From assembly GCF_000973105.1 (NCBI RefSeq), contig NC_015844.1, positions 5,266,501 to 5,330,500 of the forward strand: a DNA stretch of 64,000 nucleotides, written 5' to 3'. Positions 9,380 to 18,952 of the stretch are shown one piece after another. The DNA is from Zobellia galactanivorans. Lineage in GTDB: Bacteria; Bacteroidota; Bacteroidia; Flavobacteriales; Flavobacteriaceae. The position numbers and the translations under genes are program-made. The notes under the pieces were generated by a model that saw nothing but the letters and a program-made list of their open reading frames with translations, had not been told where the DNA came from and made no database searches. Every line of letters begins with the position of its first letter. The stretch's first letter is position 1.

Positions 9380-10855
9380 TTATACAATCGGCTTCATGGC
9401 CGTCATAGAAGCACGAAGTCTAGCGCCTACGATTTCGACCGGATGCTCACGAAGTACTTTGTTCACTGCTATGAGTTTAGCATTGTCTACCCCGTTATCT
9501 TTACCTTCGCCATAAGCCTTACCGATAACGTCGGTATCGATTTTCTTCATAAAATCGGCCAATAGAGGCTTACAGGCATGATCGAACAGGTAACAACCGT
9601 ACTCAGCGGTATCGGAAATAACGCGGTTCATCTCGAACAATTTCTTTCTTGCAATGGTATTTGCAATTAGCGGGGTTTCGTGCAATGACTCATAGTAAGC
9701 CGACTCACCGATAATACCCGATTCCGTCATGCTTTCATAAGCCAATTCAACACCGGCCCTTACCATAGCGATCATTAACACTCCATTGTCATAAAATTCT
9801 TGCTCAGATATTTTATCGTCACCTGCAGGAGTTTTTTCAAAAGCCGTTTCACCGGTTTCCGCACGCCAAGTCAAAAGATTTTTATCGTCATTGGCCCAGT
9901 CTTCCATCATGGTTTTTGAGAAATGACCGGTCATAATATCATCCATATGTTTTTGGAAAAGCGGACGCATAATCTCTTTCAATTCTTCAGAAAGTTCAAA
10001 AGCCTTGATTTTGGCGGGATTCGACAAACGATCCATCATATTGGTGATACCACCGTATTTCATTCCTTCGGTAATGGTCTCCCATCCGTATTGGATTAAT
10101 TTGGAAGCATAGCCGGCATCGATTCCCTTTTCGATCATTTTGTCGAAACAAAGAATACTACCTGTTTGCAACAATCCACAAAGGATAGTTTGCTCACCCA
10201 TTAAATCGGACTTTACTTCGGCAACAAAGGAAGATTCCAAAACACCTGCCCTATGGCCTCCTGTGGCGGCGGCATATGCCTTGGCCTGCTCCAAGCCCTT
10301 TCCTTCAGGATCGTTCTCTGGGTGAACCGCGATCAAGGTAGGTACACCAAAACCTCTTTTATATTCTTCACGCACCTCAGAACCCGGACTCTTAGGCGCT
10401 ACCATAATAACGGTAAGGTCTTCGCGTACTTGGGTACCTTCTTCCACAATATTAAAACCATGTGAATACGATAAAGTCGCTCCCTTTTTCATCAATGGCA
10501 TTACCGCTCCAACAACGGCAGTATGTTGTTTGTCAGGAGTAAGGTTGATCACCATATCGGCACTAGGAATCAATTCCGCATAGGTACCAACGGTAAAACC
10601 GTTTTCCGTAGCGTTCAAAAACGATTGTCTTTTTTCTTTAATTGCGGCATCCCTTAGCGCGTACGAAATATCAAGACCCGAATCACGCATGTTAAGTCCT
10701 TGATTGAGACCTTGGGCCCCACAACCAACGATAACTATTTTCTTTCCTTTTAAAGCCGATACACCTTCGGAGAATTCCGAAGCTTCCATAAACCTACATT
10801 TTCCCAACTGGGCCAATTGATCTCTTAAAGAAAGTGTATTAAAGTAATTTGCCAT
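9380..10855 (-). CDS. ilvC: Ketol-acid reductoisomerase, class II
   Basis: 491 aa, which identifies the long, E. coli-like class II enzyme with a duplicated C-terminal knotted domain. It converts acetolactate or acetohydroxybutyrate to the dihydroxy acid with NADPH and Mg2+. The Rossmann motif is [20 protein letters not shown] (about residues 40-60); [13 protein letters not shown] carries the Mg-binding Asp/Glu of the first knotted repeat, and the second repeat is also present. It is in the ilv operon between ilvN (95 bases upstream) and ilvA. Confidence 0.97.
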   Translation of the reverse strand: MANYFNTLSLRDQLAQLGKCRFMEASEFSEGVSALKGKKIVIVGCGAQGLNQGLNMRDSGLDISYALRDAAIKEKRQSFLNATENGFTVGTYAELIPSADMVINLTPDKQHTAVVGAVMPLMKKGATLSYSHGFNIVEEGTQVREDLTVIMVAPKSPGSEVREEYKRGFGVPTLIAVHPENDPEGKGLEQAKAYAAATGGHRAGVLESSFVAEVKSDLMGEQTILCGLLQTGSILCFDKMIEKGIDAGYASKLIQYGWETITEGMKYGGITNMMDRLSNPAKIKAFELSEELKEIMRPLFQKHMDDIMTGHFSKTMMEDWANDDKNLLTWRAETGETAFEKTPAGDDKISEQEFYDNGVLMIAMVRAGVELAYESMTESGIIGESAYYESLHETPLIANTIARKKLFEMNRVISDTAEYGCYLFDHACKPLLADFMKKIDTDVIGKAYGEGKDNGVDNAKLIAVNKVLREHPVEIVGARLRASMTAMKPIV

Positions 10856-10950
10856 TTTTCAATCGTGTTTTTCAAATTCTCGCTAAAGCTATCTTACTTC
10901 ATAGACATCAACAAGACTTTTTATTAAATTAATTATTGAATATAATTTTG

Positions 10951-11481
10951 TTATTTTTCTTGATAAAATTCATTGAGCAAAGCGGTAATCCGCATTTCCT
11001 CCTTAGATACCGAAATACGGCCCGAACGTACAAATTGCATAATACCGAAAGGCTTTAATTGATCGTACATTTCATCGATTTCGTTTCTACGTCCCGATTT
11101 AGCGATCACAAAAAAGTCGCGCGCCACGGTAACGATCTGCGAGTTGTTCTCTTTTATGATATTTTGGATCTGTCTTTCATCGAACAAGAGCGCCGATGCA
11201 ATCTTAAACAGGGCCGATTCTTGATAGATCGTTTCGTCGTCGGTATGATAAAAGGCCTTTATCACTTCGATCTGTTTTTCTATCTGACCTACGATATTGT
11301 GCGTCCATCGCTCGGTGGTATGCACAACAATGGTAAATTTAGATACGCCATCTATCTCTGACTTAGAAACGTTTAAACTCTCTATGTTAATGTGTCTCTT
11401 TAAGAAAATCCCTGAAATTCTATTCAGCAAACCTACATTGTTCTCGGAATATACCGATATGGTAAACCATTGTTTTTCCAT
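10951..11481 (-). CDS. ilvN: Acetolactate synthase, regulatory small subunit
   Basis: 176 aa from the ATG at 11481; an upstream in-frame TTG (11520) would add 13 residues that do not look like family sequence. The N-terminal ACT domain begins QWFTISVYSENNVGLLNRIS, the valine-sensing fold; the C-terminal ~90 residues form the second domain of the IlvH/IlvN family. It partners with the IlvB catalytic subunit and confers feedback inhibition. Unusually, it is separated from ilvB by about 950 bases containing a methyltransferase gene and a gene remnant. Confidence 0.95.
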   Translation of the reverse strand: MEKQWFTISVYSENNVGLLNRISGIFLKRHINIESLNVSKSEIDGVSKFTIVVHTTERWTHNIVGQIEKQIEVIKAFYHTDDETIYQESALFKIASALLFDERQIQNIIKENNSQIVTVARDFFVIAKSGRRNEIDEMYDQLKPFGIMQFVRSGRISVSKEEMRITALLNEFYQEK

Positions 11482-11627
11482 TGCGTATTTTAATAGTATC
11501 TGATCGAGCGCAGTCGACAACCAAATTATTCAATTTTATTCGCCCCCAACTGCGCTCGAGGGTTATTATCTTCTTTATTTATTCGCTATAATCCGAATAC
11601 GTTTGTAATCGGTATACCACTTATTCC

Positions 11628-11772
11628 CTATAAATCGTTCGTCTTTTTTACCTCAAAGATCAACTCACCCGAACCACAATCCAAATCAAGGATTCTTTCA
11701 TGCGATTTTGGTGAAAAGCCCTATCAAGGCTTTCCTATAATCGTATACGAAAGCATGCTTATTATCGTAAAA
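11628..11772 (-). pseudogene. Remnant of a class I SAM-dependent methyltransferase
   Basis: Translating the minus strand gives YDNKHAFVYDYRKALIGLFT in one frame, then, after a one-base shift near 11702, HERILDLDCGSGELIFEVKK in the next. Together these match the N-terminal pattern of class I methyltransferases (conserved DxKHxFV...YG..L, then the motif-I SAM loop LDLGCGSG, here with G to D at one position). The reading frame then ends and no downstream motifs are found before ilvN. This is a decayed gene fragment in the gap between ilvN and the intact methyltransferase gene; it shows that this gap has been a site of insertion and loss. Confidence 0.55.
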
Positions 11773-11831
11773 TCAAGCATTCCAACTCTGTACTACTTGA
11801 CTCATCCATACTTTTTTTCAAAGACCTGCGC

Positions 11832-12413
11832 CTATTTGGTTTTTACCGCAACGATGAGGCCTGTCGACCAGTCCAACTTGGTCAAAACAAAATCATCCCG
11901 GCCTTCCAAATAGCCTATCAAACGCCCTACATTATCTTCATGGCCTTCAGGCCAATTGGGTTGGACCGCCATATCGTCCACAACATAGAAACCTCCTATA
12001 GCCAAAAGACGAAGCGTTTCATCTATTTCACTGTATTTTCCAGGCCAAGCATCGGCAAAAATCAAATCGAAATGCCCCCCTTCATACGAACGGATCCAAT
12101 CCGACCCATCTTGACAAATCAATTCCACCCGTTCGTCGGCCCCAAAATACTCCGATACGATCTCTATGAGGTCACTATCATTGTCTACCGAAACCAAACT
12201 GCTATCAGGCCCCATACCATCGATCATCCAAGATAGGCTCAAGCCAATGCCCGTGCCCATCTCCAAAAATCTTCCGTTGGGCTTTGACAACATCAATGTT
12301 TTCAACAAGCTACCGACATATAGATCGGAAGGCATGGTAAAGCCCACTTCCTTCGATTTTCGCTGAATCTCTTGATAGATTTTTGGTTGATCCGATATTT
12401 GGGAGTCGAGCAT
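11832..12413 (-). CDS. O-methyltransferase-like SAM-dependent methyltransferase
   Basis: 193 aa with the class I Rossmann methyltransferase motifs: FLEMGTGIGLSLSWM (motif I, SAM loop), LVSVDNDSDLI (acidic ribose-binding strand), HFDLIFADAWPGKY (motif IV) and GGFYVVDDM. The overall pattern is closest to the small O-methyltransferase family (catechol/caffeoyl-CoA type). The substrate is unknown. It lies between ilvB (29 bases upstream) and ilvN on the same strand, so it is probably co-transcribed with the ilv genes, though it has no known role in that pathway. Confidence 0.85.
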   Translation of the reverse strand: MLDSQISDQPKIYQEIQRKSKEVGFTMPSDLYVGSLLKTLMLSKPNGRFLEMGTGIGLSLSWMIDGMGPDSSLVSVDNDSDLIEIVSEYFGADERVELICQDGSDWIRSYEGGHFDLIFADAWPGKYSEIDETLRLLAIGGFYVVDDMAVQPNWPEGHEDNVGRLIGYLEGRDDFVLTKLDWSTGLIVAVKTK

Positions 12414-12441
12414 ATCTCTAGTCTATGAGGACAAGCCCCTA

Positions 12442-14175
12442 TTATTTCAATCGTATTTCGGAAACAGAAGCCCCGGAAGGAATCATCGGAAACACGTTGT
12501 CTTCCTTCTCCACCTTAACCTCTAGGAAATAAGGCTTATCAGAAGCGATCATTTCTTGAATGGCCGTTTTAAGATCTTCCCTTTTGCTCACCCTTTTCGC
12601 CTCGATGCTGTAACCTTCGGCAATCTTGACAAAATCAGGGTTTACCATTACGGTAGAAGCATATCTCTTATCAAAGAAAAGCTCTTGCCACTGACGTACC
12701 ATACCCAAATGGTCATTGTTCAATACCACGATCTTAACAGGAACGTTATGCTGGAAAATTACCCCAAGTTCCTGAATGGTCATTTGGTAGCCCCCGTCTC
12801 CGATAATGGCGACCACTTCACGGTCCATAGCACCCATTTTGGCCCCTATGGCCGCAGGAAGGGCAAATCCCATTGTACCCAATCCCCCGGAAGTAATATT
12901 ACTCTTAGTCTTTTTGAATTTCGCATACCGACAGCCTATCATTTGATGCTGACCTACATCGGTAACGATAACCGCATTTTGCTCGGATGCGATGTTTATC
13001 TCCTCGATTACCTCGCCCATAGTCAAACCTTCTTTGGTAGGGTGAATATCGTTCTTGATCACCTGATCAAATTCGATTTTATATTTTTCCTTGAACTCGT
13101 TATGCCAAGCTTCATGCTTGTTCTCGTTGATCAATGGAAGCAACAAGCCCAAAGTCTCTTTAGAATCGCCCAGAACCGCTACATCGGCATGGACATTCTT
13201 GTTTATCTCCGCCTTATCTATCTCAAAGTGAATAACTTTAGCTTGTTTGGCATAGGTATCCAGACTTCCCGTAACACGATCATCGAAGCGCATACCTATT
13301 GCTATAAGCACATCACACTCGTTGGTCAACATATTAGGTCCGTAGTTTCCGTGCATTCCTACCATACCAACATTCAAAGGGTGCTCGCTATCTAAGGCCG
13401 AAGCCCCCATGATCGTCCAAGCTGCGGGAATACCCGATTTTTCGACCAAGGCCTTAAGCTCCTCTTCGGCCCTTCCCAAAATAATACCCTGACCCCAAAC
13501 TATAAATGGTTTCTTTGCATTATTGATCAGTTCGGCCGCCGCCTCAATAGATTCGACCTTTGGTTTAGGCACCGCATCATAACTTCTTACGGCAGTGCAT
13601 TTTTCATAACTAAATTCAAATTCGTCGAACTGGGCGTTCTTAGTGATATCCACCAATACCGGACCCGGTCTTCCCGATCTGGCAATATAGAAAGCCTTTG
13701 CCATGATTTCAGGAATTTCGGAAGCCTCGGTAATCTGATAGTTCCATTTGGTCACAGGAGTCGAAATTCCGATAATATCGGTTTCTTGAAAAGCATCGGA
13801 CCCCAGCAAATGACGGGTGACCTGCCCTGTAATACACACCATGGGCGTAGAATCTATCTGAGCATCTGCCAAACCTGTCACCAAGTTGGTCGCACCCGGT
13901 CCGGAAGTAGCCATAGCCACCCCCACTTTACCCGAAACACGGGCATAACCTTGGGCCGCATGCGCCGCACCCTGTTCATGGCGCGTTAAAATATGGGTAA
14001 GCTTATCCTGAAACTTGTACAGCTCATCATAGACCGGCATGATGGCCCCGCCAGGATACCCATAAAGTAAATCGACCCCTTCGGCCAGCAGACAATGAAT
14101 AATAGCTTCGGCCCCACTGATCTTCAGAGTTTCCTTCTTTGGGTTTTCCTGTGTTTTTATTTTTACTGTTTCCAT
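12442..14175 (-). CDS. ilvB: Acetolactate synthase, catalytic large subunit
   Basis: 577 aa, a ThDP/FAD enzyme that makes acetolactate or acetohydroxybutyrate. The N-terminal domain has YGYPGGAIMPVYDEL and the catalytic Glu in RHEQGAAHAAQGYAR; the C-terminal ThDP domain has IIGDGGYQMTIQEL...NNDHLGMVRQWQ, the GDG...N motif, and the FAD-type sequence FDDRVTG is present in the central domain. The start at 14175 gives a short charged extension before ISGAEAIIHCLL. It is the second gene of the operon, 82 bases after ilvD. Confidence 0.96.
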   Translation of the reverse strand: METVKIKTQENPKKETLKISGAEAIIHCLLAEGVDLLYGYPGGAIMPVYDELYKFQDKLTHILTRHEQGAAHAAQGYARVSGKVGVAMATSGPGATNLVTGLADAQIDSTPMVCITGQVTRHLLGSDAFQETDIIGISTPVTKWNYQITEASEIPEIMAKAFYIARSGRPGPVLVDITKNAQFDEFEFSYEKCTAVRSYDAVPKPKVESIEAAAELINNAKKPFIVWGQGIILGRAEEELKALVEKSGIPAAWTIMGASALDSEHPLNVGMVGMHGNYGPNMLTNECDVLIAIGMRFDDRVTGSLDTYAKQAKVIHFEIDKAEINKNVHADVAVLGDSKETLGLLLPLINENKHEAWHNEFKEKYKIEFDQVIKNDIHPTKEGLTMGEVIEEINIASEQNAVIVTDVGQHQMIGCRYAKFKKTKSNITSGGLGTMGFALPAAIGAKMGAMDREVVAIIGDGGYQMTIQELGVIFQHNVPVKIVVLNNDHLGMVRQWQELFFDKRYASTVMVNPDFVKIAEGYSIEAKRVSKREDLKTAIQEMIASDKPYFLEVKVEKEDNVFPMIPSGASVSEIRLK

Positions 14176-14257
14176 AGGTCTTTAAATCCTTAAATAGCTA
14201 ATCTGCAGAGACCTCTCTGCCAAAACACCTCCCATAACAAGAGGTTCTTATTTTTTA

Positions 14258-15934
14258 TTAAAATTCATCCGTTACACAACCCTGCGCCGCCGATGAGACC
14301 GAACGGGCATACTTGTACAACACTCCTTTTTTAAACTTCAATTCAGGCTCTACCCAAGATTCCTTGCGTTTAGCCAATTCTTCATCGGAAACCTCAACAT
14401 TTATAGAGTTGGTTTCAGCATCGATGGTAATGATATCACCATCTTGTACCAAGGCTATGGTTCCACCTTCTTGCGCTTCGGGGGAAATATGCCCTACCAC
14501 AAAACCGTGCGTCCCTCCCGAGAAACGACCATCGGTAATCAAGGCCACATCCTTACCTAGGCCCGCACCCATAATAGCTGCGGTAGGCTTCAACATTTCC
14601 GGCATTCCCGGTCCTCCCTTAGGTCCTTCGTAACGAATGACCACTACATCGCCTTTCTTTACCAATCCGGTACGAATACCGTCGTTGGCCGCATATTCAC
14701 TATCAAACACTTTGGCAGTTCCCTTGAACAACAAGCCTTCTTTACCCGTAATCTTGGCGACCGAACCATTTTCGGCCAGGTTTCCATAAAGCATACGCAA
14801 ATGGCCCGTTGCCTTGATCGGCTTATCGAGCGGCATAATAACCTCTTGCCCTTCTTCTAAATCCGGAACATTTTCAAGGTTCTCCGCCAATGTTTTTCCT
14901 GTAACCGTTAAACAATCACCATGTAATAAACCGTTCTTCAACAAATACTTTAATACAGCAGGTATACCACCTACACGGTGAACATCTTCCATTAAAAATT
15001 TACCGCTAGGTTTCAAATCGGCGATAAAAGGTGTTGTATCACTTATATGTTGAAAATCTTGTAAAGTAAATTCTATATCCGCCGCTCTTGCGATGGCCAA
15101 AAAGTGTAGTACCGCATTCGTAGAGCCCCCCATAATAGTGACCAATCGAATAGCGTTTTCCAAAGATTTTCGCGTAACGATGTCCAAAGGTTTGATATCC
15201 TTTTCGATCAATACACGCATTTGCTTACCGGCAGCAATACATTCTTGTTTCTTATCGTCGCTTATGGCCGGGTTTGAAGAGTTATACGGCAAGGACATCC
15301 CTAAGGCTTCAATTGCCGAGGCCATAGTGTTGGCCGTATACATACCACCACACGCACCTGCGCCCGGAATGGATTTTTTAATAATACATTTATACTCGGT
15401 CTCCTCCATGGTTCCCGCAACTTTCTCCCCCCATGCCTCAAAAGCTGAAACAATGTCCAGTTTCTTATTATTATGGCATCCTGAAGCAATGGTTCCACCG
15501 TAGACCAAAATAGCAGGACGGTTCAACCGCAACATAGCCATCAAGGCCCCTGGCATATTTTTATCACAACCAACAACGGTTACCAATCCATCATAAGACA
15601 TACCCTGAACCACCGTTTCCATAGAATCGGCGATCAAATCTCTTGACGGCAAGGAAAAACGCATCCCTGGTGTACCCATAGATATACCATCACTGACCCC
15701 AATCGTATTAAAGATAAGGCCGACCGTTTCTTTTGAATTGACCCCTTCCTTGACCAACTTGGCCAAATCGTTAAGGTGCATATTACAAGGGTTGCCCTCA
15801 TAGCCCGTACTGGCAATACCGATCAAGGGTTTATTGAAGTCTTCGTCTTTAAAACCGATGGCATATAACATTGCCTGAGCAGCCGGTTGAGTTGGGTCTT
15901 GAGTTACGTTTTTGCTATACTTGTTAAGTTCCAT
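14258..15934 (-). CDS. ilvD: Dihydroxy-acid dehydratase
   Basis: 558 aa, the normal IlvD length. It is an Fe-S enzyme that dehydrates the dihydroxy acids to 2-keto acids in valine and isoleucine synthesis. Cluster cysteines are visible in [21 protein letters not shown] and [15 protein letters not shown]; the substrate/Mg-binding [15 protein letters not shown] is near the C-terminus. It is the first gene of the ilv operon and lies about 240 bases after the terminator of a leader-peptide attenuator. Confidence 0.96.
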   Translation of the reverse strand: MELNKYSKNVTQDPTQPAAQAMLYAIGFKDEDFNKPLIGIASTGYEGNPCNMHLNDLAKLVKEGVNSKETVGLIFNTIGVSDGISMGTPGMRFSLPSRDLIADSMETVVQGMSYDGLVTVVGCDKNMPGALMAMLRLNRPAILVYGGTIASGCHNNKKLDIVSAFEAWGEKVAGTMEETEYKCIIKKSIPGAGACGGMYTANTMASAIEALGMSLPYNSSNPAISDDKKQECIAAGKQMRVLIEKDIKPLDIVTRKSLENAIRLVTIMGGSTNAVLHFLAIARAADIEFTLQDFQHISDTTPFIADLKPSGKFLMEDVHRVGGIPAVLKYLLKNGLLHGDCLTVTGKTLAENLENVPDLEEGQEVIMPLDKPIKATGHLRMLYGNLAENGSVAKITGKEGLLFKGTAKVFDSEYAANDGIRTGLVKKGDVVVIRYEGPKGGPGMPEMLKPTAAIMGAGLGKDVALITDGRFSGGTHGFVVGHISPEAQEGGTIALVQDGDIITIDAETNSINVEVSDEELAKRKESWVEPELKFKKGVLYKYARSVSSAAQGCVTDEF

Positions 15935-16170
15935 TGAGAGATTTAAAATTGATTGTTCAGTTTACACTAAATGTTCTTTATATTCAAAGGTATCGTTTTC
16001 TATATTTCAGTATTTTCCATTGCGCTCCCCTATCTAAATCCAATAGTTAAAAAAATTACACAACACACTAAAAAACAACTGTTTAACTATTATTTTTTAT
16101 CATATTCAATTCGTCTTCCATCGACCTTACAGGCCGCATAACCACAGGTTTAAAGCCCACTTCATCACTA

Positions 16171-16213
16171 AAATTAAAAAGGCCTGTATCAGTTTTACAT
16201 GATACAGGCCTTT
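16171..16213 (-). terminator. Attenuator terminator hairpin of the ilv operon
   Basis: A perfect 13-bp stem (AAAGGCCTGTATC/GATACAGGCCTTT, 16178-16213) is followed on the minus strand by TTTTTAATTT. It lies downstream of the Ile/Val-rich leader peptide and upstream of ilvD. Part of its 5' arm (ATGATACAG region, plus coordinates 16199-16207) can instead pair with CTGCATCAT (16229-16237), an alternative helix with one G-U pair that would prevent termination. The A/T symmetry also allows some termination in the other direction. Confidence 0.85.
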
Positions 16214-16228
16214 CCAAACAATGAAAAT

Positions 16229-16250
16229 CTGCATCATTCCTCTTTAGGAA
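16229..16250 (-). promoter_or_regulatory. Leader 1:2 hairpin and antiterminator strand
   Basis: On the minus strand CATTCCT and AGGAATG pair around an AAAG loop, covering the last codons and stop of the leader peptide. Bases 16229-16237 of its 3' arm can also pair with the 5' arm of the terminator. This gives the classical set of mutually exclusive helices: 1:2 (pause/protector), 2:3 (antiterminator), 3:4 (terminator). A ribosome stalled at the Val/Ile codons would cover strand 1 and free strand 2. Confidence 0.7.
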
Positions 16251-16293
16251 TGACTCTCACAACCACGATAGTATGTGTACTTATTTTCATCAT
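16234..16293 (-). CDS. ilv operon leader peptide
   Basis: A 19-codon reading frame encodes MMKISTHTIVVVRVIPKEE. It contains three Ile and four Val codons with the run T-I-V-V-V-R-V-I, plus two Thr: exactly the products and precursor of the downstream ilvDBNCA operon. It ends in TGA inside the 1:2 hairpin and is followed by an antiterminator/terminator pair. Its job would be to sense charged tRNA-Val and tRNA-Ile. Either of the two adjacent ATGs could start it. It resembles the ilv leader peptides of proteobacteria in design, not in sequence. Confidence 0.8.
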   Translation of the reverse strand: MMKISTHTIVVVRVIPKEE

Positions 16294-16337
16294 AACAATA
16301 TTACGTAAAATGAGGTTTTACAACAATGAATAATTCA

Positions 16338-16368
16338 CAGAAATACACATCTATTTTTATCAATTCAA
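16338..16368 (-). promoter_or_regulatory. Candidate promoter for the ilv leader
   Basis: On the minus strand TATTTCTG (16345-16338) is one base off the Bacteroidetes -7 box TAnnTTTG, with TTG about 15 or 20 bases upstream as a -33 element. It overlaps the 3' end of pxpC and would start transcription about 40 bases before the leader ATG. Other AT-rich matches exist, so this is tentative. Confidence 0.3.
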
Positions 16369-17199
16369 TTGAAAATGCACCTCATCACCATACTTTTTCT
16401 GGGACAAAATCGAAATCGCCCTATCGGAAAGCTGTAAAACTCTCGGATAGCCACCAGTGGTCTGCCCGTCTTTCATCAAAATAATCAATTTACCGGAAGG
16501 GGTGAGTTGCACCGTTCCGGGAAGCGTCGCCGAGGTAATCATCGAAGTCTTGATGCCTATAATCTTTTCTTCCAATTGATAGGCCATTCTATTGTTTTCG
16601 TTCGCTATGGAGAATGCCTTATAAAACAACATCTCCAACTGCTTATCGGAAAGACTGTCGTACTCCGGTCCTTTTGACACGGTCAACACCTGTTCCTCCA
16701 AAAAGGAATCAACTTTCAATTTGCTGATTTTAGGTTTAAAATCAAGGCAAGTCTCATAAGGCAACTCTTCCCCATCTACAAGGTGGCTCTTTTTGGTTAC
16801 GGAAGAAAACAAGGAACGACTACCCAACACCACAGGCGTTTTAAAGCCGCCTTTTACAGCCAGATAACTACGAAATCCCTTTTCAAGTTTCCCAAAGGAG
16901 AGGATATCGCCCTCGGAAACCTTGATTACCTCGTAATTGGCCACAGGTTCATTGTTCAAGGTAGCACTCAACAATGCTCCCCCTATAGCGATATACGTAG
17001 CTTCCTCAAAAAGCAAGGTCGGGCCGGTCATGGTTATTTCCAAGACGGCCGAAGCACTATCGTTCTCCAAAAGCTGATTTATTTTTTTTGCCGAAAAACC
17101 ATCCATAAACCCCGCAACGGGCACCCCCTTGTCCAAAAAACCATAACGACCCACATCCTGGACCGTAGTAAATAGTCCTGATTTAAGTATTTTAAGCAT
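16360..17199 (-). CDS. pxpC: 5-oxoprolinase subunit C (biotin-dependent carboxyltransferase family)
   Basis: 279 aa of the KipA/YbgK (AHS2) family. It starts with the family signature LKILKSGLFTTVQDVGRYGF and ends with TGGYPRVLQLSDRAISILSQ. With PxpA and PxpB it forms the ATP-dependent prokaryotic 5-oxoprolinase, which returns 5-oxoproline to glutamate. The ATG overlaps the end of pxpB by eight bases, so the three genes are translationally coupled. Confidence 0.92.
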   Translation of the reverse strand: MLKILKSGLFTTVQDVGRYGFLDKGVPVAGFMDGFSAKKINQLLENDSASAVLEITMTGPTLLFEEATYIAIGGALLSATLNNEPVANYEVIKVSEGDILSFGKLEKGFRSYLAVKGGFKTPVVLGSRSLFSSVTKKSHLVDGEELPYETCLDFKPKISKLKVDSFLEEQVLTVSKGPEYDSLSDKQLEMLFYKAFSIANENNRMAYQLEEKIIGIKTSMITSATLPGTVQLTPSGKLIILMKDGQTTGGYPRVLQLSDRAISILSQKKYGDEVHFQLN

Positions 17200-17929
17200 C
17201 TAGCAAAATTTTTTCCAATTTGTAAATACCCACTTCACCTTCGATCTTATGCAAATCGTATTCCGCCCTACTTACGGAATAGAACTGCACCTGATCACCT
17301 ACACTGACAAAGCAGGGCTCTTCTTTCTTAGGGTTGAACATGGGTACCGGGCAGTTTCCGATAATGTTCCACCCCCCAGGCGATTCTTGAGGATATATCC
17401 CCGTCTGCTTCCCTGCCAAGCCCACGGATCCCGCCACCACCTTCGGACGGGGCTGCGGCCTCCTATCGAACTCCAATGTTTCGGGAAGTCCCCCCAAATA
17501 AGTGAAGCCCGGCAAAAATCCTATACCGAATACCGTATAAACATGGGAAGTATGCAAGGTTACAATTTCACCTATAGACATTCCGGACCTCTCGGCGATT
17601 TCAATTAAATCTATCCCGAAGTCCAAATCATAGCATACGGGCAAACGCCAAAGCACACGCTGCCTCTTGACCACTTTAATATCCTCGTTATACCAATTTT
17701 GAAGCTTCTCCTTAAAAGCATCGAACTCGATCGGCTCTTCCCGGTAGATCAACGCAACGGAATTATAGGCCGGCACAATTTCCCAACGGTCACTCTTTAA
17801 GCAACACTCCCTCAAATACTGGGTAAATTGAAGAATATCTTCCAATATATCACGATCCACCCTACTTGGCCATTCCAAAAGGATGGCATGCCTACCAAAG
17901 GGCCGTATGGAAATAGAATACTTTTTCAC
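17192..17929 (-). CDS. pxpB: 5-oxoprolinase subunit B (KipI/AHS1 family)
   Basis: 245 aa from a GTG at 17929 whose GTGA overlaps the pxpA stop codon; a much longer in-frame extension upstream lies inside pxpA and does not look like family sequence. The domain has the conserved FLPGFTYLGGLPETL and GGWNIIGNCPVPMFNP segments. It is a cyclophilin-like-fold partner of PxpC in the oxoprolinase complex. Middle gene of pxpABC. Confidence 0.92.
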   Translation of the reverse strand: MKKYSISIRPFGRHAILLEWPSRVDRDILEDILQFTQYLRECCLKSDRWEIVPAYNSVALIYREEPIEFDAFKEKLQNWYNEDIKVVKRQRVLWRLPVCYDLDFGIDLIEIAERSGMSIGEIVTLHTSHVYTVFGIGFLPGFTYLGGLPETLEFDRRPQPRPKVVAGSVGLAGKQTGIYPQESPGGWNIIGNCPVPMFNPKKEEPCFVSVGDQVQFYSVSRAEYDLHKIEGEVGIYKLEKILLDA

Positions 17930-18669
17930 TTTTCTATCAATATATTTAGGTGCGACAATTCTTGAGTAAGATACAATACTATTTGCAATGCACCTTGGGT
18001 ATCCCCATGAACACAAAAAGTATCGGCAAGTATCTTTACCTTCTTTCCCGTAACCGTAACCACCTGCTGTGTACCTACCATTTCGGCTACGTGCGCCAAG
18101 ACCTCTTCTTTAGATGTTATCAGCCCGTTCCCAAACCGACGGGAAACCAAACTTAAATCGTCGTTATAGTTACGATCGGCAAATGCCTCATACTTTATCT
18201 TAAACCCTGAACACAGGGCCTCCTTTGCCACTTCTGAGCCATAGGGCACATATATAAAGGTAGTTTTCTTGTATTTTTCCACAGCCATCAAAAACAGACG
18301 GGCCAAATCGACATCTTTGGCAATATCGTTATACAAGGCCCCATGGGCCTTAATATGGTGCATAGATTTTCCTTTCTCAAGAAGCGTTCCTTCCAAAAGG
18401 GATATCTGCTCCCTAATACTGCCTATCAGTTCGGCTTCGGGTATTTGTATAGAAACCCTGCCAAAGTTGGATGTATCGGGATAGGAAGGATGCGCCCCCA
18501 CTTTTACATTATATATATGCGCAAGATCTACGATATCGGAAATACTCTGCGCGTTACCCGCATGCCCTCCACAGGCCACATTGCACGATGAGATCAAGGG
18601 CAAAAGATCCTTTTCAAGACCTATACCTTCACCCACATCACTATTTAAGTCTATATAACTTGGCTTCAT
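17926..18669 (-). CDS. pxpA: 5-oxoprolinase subunit A (LamB/YcsF family)
   Basis: 247 aa. Starts with the family hallmark IDLNSDVGEG and contains SCNVACGGHAGN, VGAHPSYPD and VKAHGALYND, metal- and substrate-binding motifs of the LamB/YcsF fold. First gene of pxpABC; the 280-base upstream region is shared with the divergent gene at 18953 and must hold its promoter. Confidence 0.93.
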   Translation of the reverse strand: MKPSYIDLNSDVGEGIGLEKDLLPLISSCNVACGGHAGNAQSISDIVDLAHIYNVKVGAHPSYPDTSNFGRVSIQIPEAELIGSIREQISLLEGTLLEKGKSMHHIKAHGALYNDIAKDVDLARLFLMAVEKYKKTTFIYVPYGSEVAKEALCSGFKIKYEAFADRNYNDDLSLVSRRFGNGLITSKEEVLAHVAEMVGTQQVVTVTGKKVKILADTFCVHGDTQGALQIVLYLTQELSHLNILIEK

Positions 18670-18952
18670 CCTTCGTCTTTAAAATTTCTAAATTACTCAT
18701 AATCTTTTAGACCGTTAAAACCTTAAAATGGTTTTTTAAATAGGGCAAGAGTAGAAATTCGGCTCCCTTTCAACCCTTCATTTCACAACAGTTTTAACAT
18801 TTTTTAATGTCGTTTATCTAAAAAATTGCAGTTCGTCTAAAACTAGGGTGTCATATATCGAGAGTATATAATATCCGAAAAAATTACGGGTTATTATTAT
18901 CCCAAATCGAACTCCCCCTACATTTTAATCGGGGCCAAATTGACCTACTGAA

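Noticed and set aside
12556-13395. A 279-codon plus-strand frame opposite ilvB
   Set aside because: Fully antisense to a confidently identified gene, with no domain and unlikely composition; an overlap shadow.
17930-18016. Upstream extension of pxpB to 18016
   Set aside because: Lies inside pxpA in another frame and does not resemble the family; the GTGA overlap at 17929 explains the start.
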